Source of the DNA: Bacteroidales bacterium
GTDB taxonomy: Bacteria > Bacteroidota > Bacteroidia > Bacteroidales > TTA-H9
Assembly: GCA_028689615.1 (NCBI GenBank)
Contig: JAQVCV010000041.1
Span: 1 to 42,304 of the forward strand
Direction of reading: 5' to 3'
Length of the DNA stretch: 42,304 bases
Made by a program: the position numbers and the translations under genes. Below, one piece after another: positions 14,174 through 24,865 of this stretch. Numbering within the stretch: position 1 is the first letter of the stretch; every line of letters begins with the position of its first letter. The notes under the pieces were generated by a model. It made no database searches, was not told the DNA's origin, and saw only the letters and a program-made list of their open reading frames with translations.

Positions 14174-14899
14174 ATGCACCAATTCTATCTTCCACACCTG
14201 GTAGCTGACCAGGTTGCTCAAAAGCCGGTTGAATACACCTTCGACGAACAGGAATCAAAACATATTGCAAAAGTATTGCGATTGCAAAAGGGCGACCTGA
14301 TAAGGATTACCGACGGTGAAGGATTTCTGTATGAAGCCACCGTGGTTGAGCCCCATATAAAAGAGACCCTGGTGCGTATTGCCAACCCCGTGGCCGATCC
14401 AAATTTGCCGGCCTGCCAACTCCACGTGGCCATTGCTCCAACCAAAAACCCCGACCGGATGGAGTGGTTCGTCGAAAAAGCCACCGAGGCTGGTGTTGAC
14501 CAGATCACGCTGCTGCTATGCGAACACTCCGAACGTCCAAGGCTCAAAACCGACCGTCTGGAACGCATTGCCATAGCGGCGCTCAAGCAGTCGAAGCGGA
14601 GTCGCCTCCCCAGAATCAACCCTATGGTGCAATTCGACAGGTTTGTAGATACTCCCACAGCAGGCGACAAATTCATTGCCTGGTGCGAAAGCAGCAGCCG
14701 TGCATTTCTGCCGCACCAATTAACCCCCGGCAACCACGCTACCCTGCTCATCGGTCCCGAAGGCGATTTCAGCATCAGAGAAGTAGAGATGGCTCAAAAG
14801 TCGGGTTACATACCAACCGGTTTGGGCAACTACACCCTGCGCACCGAAACTGCCGGGCTGGCCGCCTGCTTCATTTTCAACCACGTCAACCACCGATAA
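14174..14899 (+). CDS. rsmE: 16S rRNA m3U1498 methyltransferase RsmE
   Basis: A 241-residue SPOUT-class methyltransferase of the expected length. It has an N-terminal PUA-like domain (about 1-70, ESKHIAKVLRLQKGDLI) and a C-terminal trefoil-knot SAM-binding domain. Knot motifs are IAPTKNPDRMEWFVEKATE (88-105), LLIGPEGDFS (191-200) and YTLRTETAGLA (220-230). It methylates N3 of U1498 (E. coli numbering) in the assembled small ribosomal subunit. It is almost fused to the upstream nucleotidase (2 bp gap) and followed after 3 bp by the DUF4159 gene, so the three are surely co-transcribed. Confidence 0.95.
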   Translation: MHQFYLPHLVADQVAQKPVEYTFDEQESKHIAKVLRLQKGDLIRITDGEGFLYEATVVEPHIKETLVRIANPVADPNLPACQLHVAIAPTKNPDRMEWFVEKATEAGVDQITLLLCEHSERPRLKTDRLERIAIAALKQSKRSRLPRINPMVQFDRFVDTPTAGDKFIAWCESSSRAFLPHQLTPGNHATLLIGPEGDFSIREVEMAQKSGYIPTGLGNYTLRTETAGLAACFIFNHVNHR

Positions 14900-14902
14900 A
14901 AA

Positions 14903-15598
14903 ATGAAAAAGAGAACTGTTGTTTCCCTGTTTTTCATCATTCTGCTATTCCAAAACAGTATTGCCCAGAAAACGAGCAACACTTTATGGCCCTATTCTAT
15001 CGCACTGCTCAAATACAGCGGTGGCGGCGACTGGTATGCCAATCCCACCTCGCTTCCCAACCTCATCCTGTTTTGCAACGAAAACCTTGGGACCAACATC
15101 AATCCCGAACCCGCTACAGTTGAGCCAGGTGATTCCCGAATCGCGTATTACCCATTTATTCATATGACGGGACATGGCAACGTGGTTTTCAACGATGAAG
15201 AAGCCGACAACCTGCGCAAATACCTTATTGCCGGAGGCTTTCTCCACATCGACGACAATTATGGGATTGATCCCTACATCAGACCCCAGATGAAAAAAGT
15301 GTTTCCCGAACTGGAATTTGAACCCCTGTCGCCCATGCATCCCCTGTTCAGACAACCTTTTTCGTTTCCGAAAGGACTTCCCAAAATCCATGAACACGAC
15401 AACCAGCCACCTCAGGCATTCGTTTTGATATACAAAGGTCGGGTGGTTTGTCTTTACACCTACGAAACCGATCTGGGTGATGGCTGGGAAGACCCGCAAG
15501 TGCACAACGACACCCCCGAAAAACACCTCGATGCCCTCAGGATGGGTGCCAACATCATTCAATACGTGTTTCTGAAGGAACATAGCCTGGCCGAATAA
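14903..15598 (+). CDS. Secreted DUF4159 protein
   Basis: A 231-residue protein with a signal peptide (MKKRTVVSLFFIILLFQNSIAQ). The rest matches DUF4159: ALLKYSGGGDWYANPTSLPNL at the start, YPFIHMTGHGNVVFND, then LRKYLIAGGFLHIDDNYG and the C-terminal DLGDGWEDPQVHNDTPEK. The fold of DUF4159 is related to class I glutamine-amidotransferase-like proteins, but I see no catalytic Cys triad. Such genes regularly neighbour MoxR/BatA-type genes in Bacteroidota, and here the next gene is the BatA-like protein after 28 bp. A role in an envelope assembly or chaperone complex is inferred from that linkage only. Confidence 0.88.
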   Translation: MKKRTVVSLFFIILLFQNSIAQKTSNTLWPYSIALLKYSGGGDWYANPTSLPNLILFCNENLGTNINPEPATVEPGDSRIAYYPFIHMTGHGNVVFNDEEADNLRKYLIAGGFLHIDDNYGIDPYIRPQMKKVFPELEFEPLSPMHPLFRQPFSFPKGLPKIHEHDNQPPQAFVLIYKGRVVCLYTYETDLGDGWEDPQVHNDTPEKHLDALRMGANIIQYVFLKEHSLAE

Positions 15599-15625
15599 CC
15601 CAAACAGCCTACAAAACGAACAGAC

Positions 15626-17695
15626 ATGATGTTTCAAAACCCAACCTTTCTGTATGCTTTGCCAGCCATGCTTATCCCCGTGGTAATACACCTTTTCAGC
15701 TTTCGACGCTATCGAAAAGTGTATTTCAGCAATGTGGCCATGCTCGAAGCCATTCATGTAGAAACCAGGAAACAATCCAAGTTGCGGCACCTGCTTGTTC
15801 TCATAGCCCGAATGTTGGCTGTTGGGGCATTGGTAACAGCCTTTGCCCAACCCTTTCTGCCCGACCAAAATAAAAGAACCCCGACAACCGGCCAAACCGT
15901 TGTAAACCTTTTCATCGACAATTCATTCAGCATGTCGGCCGAAGGTTCCCGCGGGATGCTCCTGGAGCAGGCAAAAACCAAGGCCCTCGATTTGGTTGCG
16001 GCCTGGCCAAAAACAACCCGATTCCGGGTCTTTACACACGACCTCACCTACCAGTCGAACCAAATCATGAGCCAACAACAGGCTCGCCAATACCTTACCA
16101 ACATCGACCTTACACCGGCATCGAAAAGCCTCAGCCAATGGCTTACCAAACAGAAAACAGGTGCTTTGCCTACCGACCACACCTTCACTTTTGTCTTTTC
16201 CGACTTTCAAAAGGGATATGCCGACCTGCAAAACATCTCCGACACCTCACAGGCGGTCACCCTTATCCCCCTTGTATCCAACCAGACAGGCAATATCAGC
16301 ATCGATACCTGTTATTTCGATTCCCCAACCCTTCAAATTGCACGCCCTCTACAGCTCAAGGTTGTCCTGTCGAACCATTCCACCAACCGGTTCGACAACC
16401 TCCCCCTTCGACTTATCTTAAACGGGCAACAAAAAAGCAGCCTGAGCATTGCCCTGGAAGCCGGTCAGTCAAGCGAAACAACGGTTCCTTTCATGCTCAC
16501 ACAACCAGGCAATTACCAAGCAGAGATACAAATCGACGACTCCCCCGTGAACTTCGACAACAACTACTTCCTTGCCTTTCAACTAACCGAAGCCATCAAC
16601 CTTTTGCACCTTACAGGAATGCAGAAGCAACCATGGACTCAGCGCCTATTTGATAACGACTCAACCATCAACCTTACACAATACACAACCGACGAGCTCG
16701 ACTACTCGGTTATACCCCGGCAAAACCTGATTGTTGCCGATGCGCTGACCAAAATCCCCGACGGGCTTGGAACGGCACTCAACCAATTTGTCATTCAAGG
16801 CGGATCGCTGTGGATAAATCCGGGGAAAGATGACGAACCCGCCACCATCAACAGCCTCCTGGCATATTTTGGTAATGTTCAATTACTTCCGGCCGATACC
16901 CAATCGCTCAGGGTGGACATGATCAATCAGAAAGCCCCACTCTACATCGATGCCATCGAACAGGTTCCGGCAAATGCCAACCTCCCTTTTGTCAAAATTC
17001 ACTACCCGCTTAAACCTGGTTCAGCCAACCTGTCAACCCCTCTTCTCTCGCTCCAGAATGGCGATCCATTGCTGATAAGCCGGGCAGAAGGCGATGGAAC
17101 CGTTTACCTGTTCTGCTCTCCACTGACCCTTGAAGCTGGAAATTTCATCAACCACAGCCTGATAGTTCCAACCTTTTACAATGCCGCACTCCTGAGTCGC
17201 AAACCCGAAATTATGAGCCACATCCTCAAAACCGAATCGGCACTTCGTATTCCGAACCGAGCCGCTGAAGGCCGCCTCAGGATTGAAAACATCGAACAAT
17301 CATTCCAGCAAATACCTGCCATCAGAACCAACGCCACCTCCACCGACGTATTTTTGGGAAGCGAAATACCAGATGCCGGCTTCTACAGACTGATGAACGG
17401 CTCTGAAGAACTGCAACCCCTTGCCTTTAACTACTCCAGAGCCGAATCAGTACCACGCTTTCAAACACCCGAAGAGCTTACCGAAGAAATTGCTTCACGG
17501 CAACTAAAGGGATTTAAAGTGGTTGCGAACCCCGATCTGCCGGCACAAACAATAATATCGCAAACAACTAACAACCAAGGACTATGGAAGTTTTTTGTTG
17601 TGCTGGTTTTGATATTCTTTGCCATCGAAGTAATTTTGCTAAGTCTCCCCGAACGATTCTTCAGGATACCCAAAAAACAAGAATCAGGGAATTAG
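15626..17695 (+). CDS. BatA-like membrane protein with VWA domain
   Basis: A 689-residue protein starting with the BatA N-terminal region: MFQNPTFLYALPAMLIPVVIHLFSFRRYR (membrane helix 1), then KLRHLLVLIARMLAVGALVTAFAQP (helix 2). A von Willebrand A-like domain follows, with the metal-site motif D98-x-S100-x-S102 in LFIDNSFSMS. The central part has CARDB/Ig-like segments (LQLKVVLSNHSTNRFDNLPL) and a domain with VADALTKIPDG and GGSLWINPG resembling a glutamine-amidotransferase-like fold. One more membrane helix is at about 648-669 with a short basic tail. No MoxR ATPase or DUF58 gene is adjacent, so the usual aerotolerance-type operon is incomplete here. Two ATGs (15626, 15629) are adjacent. 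Confidence 0.88.
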   Translation: MMFQNPTFLYALPAMLIPVVIHLFSFRRYRKVYFSNVAMLEAIHVETRKQSKLRHLLVLIARMLAVGALVTAFAQPFLPDQNKRTPTTGQTVVNLFIDNSFSMSAEGSRGMLLEQAKTKALDLVAAWPKTTRFRVFTHDLTYQSNQIMSQQQARQYLTNIDLTPASKSLSQWLTKQKTGALPTDHTFTFVFSDFQKGYADLQNISDTSQAVTLIPLVSNQTGNISIDTCYFDSPTLQIARPLQLKVVLSNHSTNRFDNLPLRLILNGQQKSSLSIALEAGQSSETTVPFMLTQPGNYQAEIQIDDSPVNFDNNYFLAFQLTEAINLLHLTGMQKQPWTQRLFDNDSTINLTQYTTDELDYSVIPRQNLIVADALTKIPDGLGTALNQFVIQGGSLWINPGKDDEPATINSLLAYFGNVQLLPADTQSLRVDMINQKAPLYIDAIEQVPANANLPFVKIHYPLKPGSANLSTPLLSLQNGDPLLISRAEGDGTVYLFCSPLTLEAGNFINHSLIVPTFYNAALLSRKPEIMSHILKTESALRIPNRAAEGRLRIENIEQSFQQIPAIRTNATSTDVFLGSEIPDAGFYRLMNGSEELQPLAFNYSRAESVPRFQTPEELTEEIASRQLKGFKVVANPDLPAQTIISQTTNNQGLWKFFVVLVLIFFAIEVILLSLPERFFRIPKKQESGN

Positions 17696-17731
17696 GAATG
17701 ATTATAATTAATTCACAATACAATAATTAAC

Positions 17732-18937
17732 ATGTTGCACCAACGCGTTAAACTCTCCGAAAACATTTACTGGATTGGCGTGAACGATCGCCGGACCCAT
17801 CTGTTCGAAAACCAGTGGCCACTTCCAAACGGGGTAGCCTACAACAGTTATCTGATTTGCGATAAGAAAAACTGCCTGGTTGATACCGTGGAAATGGGCC
17901 GGATGGATACCTACATCGAAAAAATCAAAGAGATTGTAGGGGCTGATGGCTCTATTGACTATCTGATCATCAACCACATGGAACCCGACCATTCAGGAGC
18001 TGTGAAAGCTGTGATCAACGAATGGCCTTCGGTTCAAATCATTGGCAATGCCAAAACTTTTCCGATGCTGGAAGGGTTTTATGGAATCAACAAAAACCTG
18101 CTTCCTGTTGACGAAGGCGACACCCTCGATCTCGGAGAGCACAAACTTCACTTCTACCTTACCCCCATGGTTCACTGGCCCGAAACCATGATGACCTACG
18201 AGTCCACCCGAAAAATCCTCTTCTCGGCCGATGCCTTTGGCAGCTTTGGAACCCTCGACGGCGGCATCTTCGACGATGAAATCAACCTGGATTTTTATGA
18301 AGAAGAACTGCGTCGCTACTACAGCAACATCGTGGGCAAATACGGCTTGCAGGTACAGAAAGCCATGGACAAACTTTCGGGACTCGACATCAGCATGATA
18401 GCCTCCACCCACGGCCCGATATGGCGCAGCCACATACCCGAAATTGTTGCCAAATACCAGAAATGGAGCCGTTATGAAACCGAAGAAGGTGTGGTAATCG
18501 TGTTCGGCTCGATGTATGGCAACACCGAAAAAATGGCCGAGATCATTGCCCGCACCCTTTCAGAAGAAGGAATTCGCGACATCAGGATTTTTGATTCGTC
18601 GAAGACACACAGCAGCTACATCATCAACGCCATCTGGAAATACCGTGGTGTGATTTTAGGGTCAAGTGCCTACAATGGCGGAATTTTCACCCCCATGCGC
18701 GATCTCATCAGAGAACTTGAACACATCATGCCCAAAAACCATCTGCTGGGCATTTTCGGATCGATGAGCTGGGGTGGCGGCGGAGTGCGAACCCTCGAAA
18801 AATTTGCTGAAACCATTAAATGGGAAGTTGTAGCCCCCCCCGTAGAAGCCAAACACTCGGCCCGTGAAAACGAAATTGAGAAATTGGTGGCCATTGGACG
18901 CGAGATGGCACGCAAACTCAAAGAATTCAGAAACTAA
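17732..18937 (+). CDS. fprA: Flavodiiron protein (FprA-type O2/NO reductase)
   Basis: A 401-residue cytoplasmic enzyme. The metallo-beta-lactamase-like domain has all diiron ligands with canonical spacing: H82-x-E84-x-D86 (HMEPDHSG), H148 (MVHWPET), D167 (FSADAFG) and H227 (STHGP). The flavodoxin-like domain (about 252-400) has the FMN phosphate loop S260-MYGNT265 and FGSMSWGGGGV. There is no fused rubredoxin or flavin reductase, so it needs external electron donors (class A). It reduces O2 to water or NO to N2O and protects anaerobes from both. This is the main hint for an anaerobic or microaerotolerant host. It sits in the co-directional run between the BatA-like gene and topoisomerase IV. 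Confidence 0.95.
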   Translation: MLHQRVKLSENIYWIGVNDRRTHLFENQWPLPNGVAYNSYLICDKKNCLVDTVEMGRMDTYIEKIKEIVGADGSIDYLIINHMEPDHSGAVKAVINEWPSVQIIGNAKTFPMLEGFYGINKNLLPVDEGDTLDLGEHKLHFYLTPMVHWPETMMTYESTRKILFSADAFGSFGTLDGGIFDDEINLDFYEEELRRYYSNIVGKYGLQVQKAMDKLSGLDISMIASTHGPIWRSHIPEIVAKYQKWSRYETEEGVVIVFGSMYGNTEKMAEIIARTLSEEGIRDIRIFDSSKTHSSYIINAIWKYRGVILGSSAYNGGIFTPMRDLIRELEHIMPKNHLLGIFGSMSWGGGGVRTLEKFAETIKWEVVAPPVEAKHSARENEIEKLVAIGREMARKLKEFRN

Positions 18938-18958
18938 CACCTGAAAGTTAACCATTTC

Positions 18959-21628
18959 ATGAACGACGACAATCTCAGGCCCGATAACCTTCCTGAAGAA
19001 CAAGGATTGCCTGAAAAGGAGATCCAACCAGAAAAACAAACCGACACCGGCGAATACAAAACCATTGCCCTTAAAGGGATGTATCAAAACTGGTTTCTCG
19101 ACTACGCCTCCTACGTGATTCTGGAACGTGCCGTGCCTGAGATGCTCGACGGGCTCAAACCCGTGCAGCGCAGGATACTTCATGCCATGAAGGAACTCGA
19201 CGACGGACGTTACAACAAGGTAGCCAACATCATTGGGCACACCATGAAGTACCACCCGCACGGTGATGCCTCCATTGGCGACGCGCTGGTGCAGCTCGGG
19301 CAGAAAGACCTGCTGATCGATATGCAGGGAAACTGGGGCAACATCCTCACAGGCGATAGCGCGGCGGCGCCCCGTTACATCGAAGCCCGCTTGTCGAAAT
19401 TTGCCAACGAGGTGGTTTTCAACCCAAAAACCACCAAATGGAAACCCAGCTACGACGGCAGAAACCAGGAGCCCGTGAATCTGCCTGTGAAGTTTCCTTT
19501 GCTGTTGTTTCAAGGGGTTGAAGGTATTGCGGTTGGGCTTTCGTCGAAGATCATGCCCCACAATTTCAACGAACTGATCGACGCCGCTATAGCCCATCTG
19601 CGAAACGAAGAATTTGAACTCTATCCCGATTTTAACACCGGCGGACTGGTTGATGTTACCCGCTACAGCAGCGGAAACCGCGGAGGAAAGCTTCGCATCA
19701 GGGCCAAAATATCGCAACTCGATAAAAAAACCCTCGTTATCACCGAAATCCCTTTCGGAGTAACGACATCAACTCTGATTGACAGCATCTTAAAAGCCAA
19801 CGACAGAGGAAAAATCAAAATCAGAAAAATTGACGACAACACAGCCGAAAACGTTGAAATCCTGATTCATCTGGCTCCCAATGTTTCGCCCGACCTCACC
19901 ATCGATGCCCTGTATGCCTTCACCGATTGTGAAATAAGCGAATCGCCCAACGCCTGCGTGATCCACAACGGGAAGCCCATCTTCACCGATGTGAAACACA
20001 TCCTGAAAGTCACAACAGGTCAAACCGTTGAACTTTTGCGTCAGGAGTTGCAAATCAGACTCGACGAACTTCGCGAAGAGTGGCACAATGCCTCACTCGA
20101 AAAGATTTTCATCGAAAAAGAGATCTACCTCGACATACGCAAATCAGAATCGTTTGACGAGGCCATACGCACCATCGACGCCGGCCTTGAACCCTACAAA
20201 CCCCTCCTTCGCCGAAAAATAACGCGGGCAGACATTGAAAGACTGACCGAGATACGCATCAAACGCATCTCGGCCTACAACACCTTCAAGGCCGAAGAAC
20301 ACATCCGCAACCTCGACGGCGATATGGAAGAGGTGCAAAACCACCTCGACCACCTGATTGATTACACCATCAACTGGTACAAGCAGTTGAAAAAGAAATA
20401 CGGACCGGGGCGCGAACGAAAAACCGAAATCCGCAACTTCGACAACATAGAGGCAGCAGCTGTGGCTGTGGCCAACCAGAAACTGTACGTCAACAAGGAA
20501 GAGGGCTTTATTGGAACAGCCCTGAAAAAAGACGAATACGTTTGCGACTGCAGCGATATTGACGACATCATCGCTTTTCGCAGCAACGGAACCTTTATTG
20601 TAACCAAGGTGGCAGAAAAAGCCTTTGTTGGCGAAGGCATTATACATGTGGATGTTTTTCGTCGCAACGACGACCGCACGGTGTATAATATGGTGTATCA
20701 GGACGGGAAAAACGGACTTTCGTTCGTGAAACGCTTTTCGGTAGTGGGCATCACACGCGACAAAGAGTACGACCTGACGCAGGGCAAAGAGGGAAGCCGG
20801 GTGCAATACTTCACCGCCAACCCCAATGGAGAAGCTGAAGTAGTGAAAGTGACCCTGCGCCCCCGCCCTAACCTGCGAAAACTATCGTTTGAGTACGATT
20901 TTGCGCTTCTGGCCATCAAAACACGTACTGCCAGGGGCAATACCCTGTCGAAATACCTGGTGAGAAATGTTCAGCAAAAAGAAAACGGTGTTTCTACCCT
21001 GAGAGCACGTTCAATCTGGTACGACGAAACCGTGATGCGGCTTAATGCCGACGGACGCGGGCGGTTGCTGGGTGAATTTGAATCAGACGATAAGATACTC
21101 ACCATCAACGCATCAGGGCATTACCGTTTTTATGGCTACGATCTGGCCACCCATTTTGAAGACGACTTGCTGGTGCTGGAAAAATACGACCCCGACAAAG
21201 TGATCTCGTCGCTTTACCTTGAAGGAAAAACCGGACTGGTTTACCTCAAACGGTTTCAACCCGAAATCACCGATCGCAAAACCAGTTTTCTGGGCGACGA
21301 ACCCGAGTCGAAACTCCTGGCCGTATCACTCGATTATTTACCCCGCGTAAAAGTGGTGTTCGACGGGAAACTCAACCCGCGTCCCTATGCTCCCGAAGTG
21401 ATCAACGTGGCGGAATTTATCGACATCAAAAGCTTTAAAGCCAAGGGCAAACGCGTCTCGAACCTGGCAATAGCCAGAGTGGATTTTATTGACCCCCTTC
21501 CCTATACCCCACCGGTAGTTGAACCCGATGAAACCTTTGATGAAGAAACCGAAACGCTCAACGAAAAAACGAATACTCCCAAACCCGGAAACCAGGCCGG
21601 ATTGCTCCCGCTTGAATTTGACGATTAA
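18959..21628 (+). CDS. parC: DNA topoisomerase IV subunit A (ParC/GyrA family)
   Basis: An 889-residue type IIA topoisomerase A subunit. After an acidic 30-residue N-terminal tail, the winged-helix core reads LDGLKPVQRRILHAM and KYHPHGDASIGDAL (quinolone-resistance region), with catalytic Y140 in AAAPRYIEARL. The tower and coiled coil extend to about 520, and the C-terminal beta-propeller follows. The propeller lacks the GyrA box (QRRGGKG), which is why topoisomerase IV is preferred over gyrase. The C terminus ends in an acidic Thr/Pro-rich tail. The B subunit (ParE) is not in the window directly downstream; it may lie elsewhere. Starts 21 bp after the flavodiiron gene. Confidence 0.93.
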   Translation: MNDDNLRPDNLPEEQGLPEKEIQPEKQTDTGEYKTIALKGMYQNWFLDYASYVILERAVPEMLDGLKPVQRRILHAMKELDDGRYNKVANIIGHTMKYHPHGDASIGDALVQLGQKDLLIDMQGNWGNILTGDSAAAPRYIEARLSKFANEVVFNPKTTKWKPSYDGRNQEPVNLPVKFPLLLFQGVEGIAVGLSSKIMPHNFNELIDAAIAHLRNEEFELYPDFNTGGLVDVTRYSSGNRGGKLRIRAKISQLDKKTLVITEIPFGVTTSTLIDSILKANDRGKIKIRKIDDNTAENVEILIHLAPNVSPDLTIDALYAFTDCEISESPNACVIHNGKPIFTDVKHILKVTTGQTVELLRQELQIRLDELREEWHNASLEKIFIEKEIYLDIRKSESFDEAIRTIDAGLEPYKPLLRRKITRADIERLTEIRIKRISAYNTFKAEEHIRNLDGDMEEVQNHLDHLIDYTINWYKQLKKKYGPGRERKTEIRNFDNIEAAAVAVANQKLYVNKEEGFIGTALKKDEYVCDCSDIDDIIAFRSNGTFIVTKVAEKAFVGEGIIHVDVFRRNDDRTVYNMVYQDGKNGLSFVKRFSVVGITRDKEYDLTQGKEGSRVQYFTANPNGEAEVVKVTLRPRPNLRKLSFEYDFALLAIKTRTARGNTLSKYLVRNVQQKENGVSTLRARSIWYDETVMRLNADGRGRLLGEFESDDKILTINASGHYRFYGYDLATHFEDDLLVLEKYDPDKVISSLYLEGKTGLVYLKRFQPEITDRKTSFLGDEPESKLLAVSLDYLPRVKVVFDGKLNPRPYAPEVINVAEFIDIKSFKAKGKRVSNLAIARVDFIDPLPYTPPVVEPDETFDEETETLNEKTNTPKPGNQAGLLPLEFDD

Positions 21629-21721
21629 AGAACAACAGGCAATGCCTTTAATACCAAATACTGTAATCACTTACCTTTTTATTCAGAAAACTGATTAACA
21701 CCCCATTTCCCGAAAGATTTA

Positions 21722-21729
21722 TACTTTTG
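21722..21729 (+). promoter_or_regulatory. -7 element of gcvP
   Basis: TACTTTTG, a perfect TAnnTTTG match, 68 bp before the gcvP ATG at 21798. It lies after the topoisomerase stop, so gcvP probably has its own promoter and a moderately long leader. Confidence 0.65.
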
Positions 21730-21797
21730 CACCGCCAAACCACACAGGCTTGGCAAAAAATCACCTAACACCAATCCTCTCAATAAGATACACTCAC

Positions 21798-24686
<2,889 letters not shown>

Positions 24687-24704
24687 GCCTGTTTGCATAT
24701 CCCC

Positions 24705-24739
24705 AAAAAGCCGACCCGCGATTCCGGGTCGGCTTTTTT
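24705..24739 (+). terminator. Rho-independent terminator of gcvP
   Basis: GCCGACCCG (24710-24718) pairs perfectly with CGGGTCGGC (24725-24733), six-base loop, flanked by five A and six T. It works in both directions in principle and separates gcvP from the convergent kinase operon. Confidence 0.92.
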
Positions 24740-24865
24740 ACAAAGTTGAAATTTTGTAGGTTTATACAGGAATGGTACCGATAATCCAATTGCCATATTT
24801 CCTGAGCAAAACCTGAAACAGGCCATCGAATGGCTTTCCGGAAATCTGAGCAACTATGCCAACCT

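Noticed and set aside
24740..24865. A protein-like frame between gcvP and the soluble hybrid kinase on either strand
   Set aside because: Both strands give plausible short peptides but there is no start site, no promoter and no recognised family; it is most likely plain intergenic DNA or a degraded kinase C terminus.
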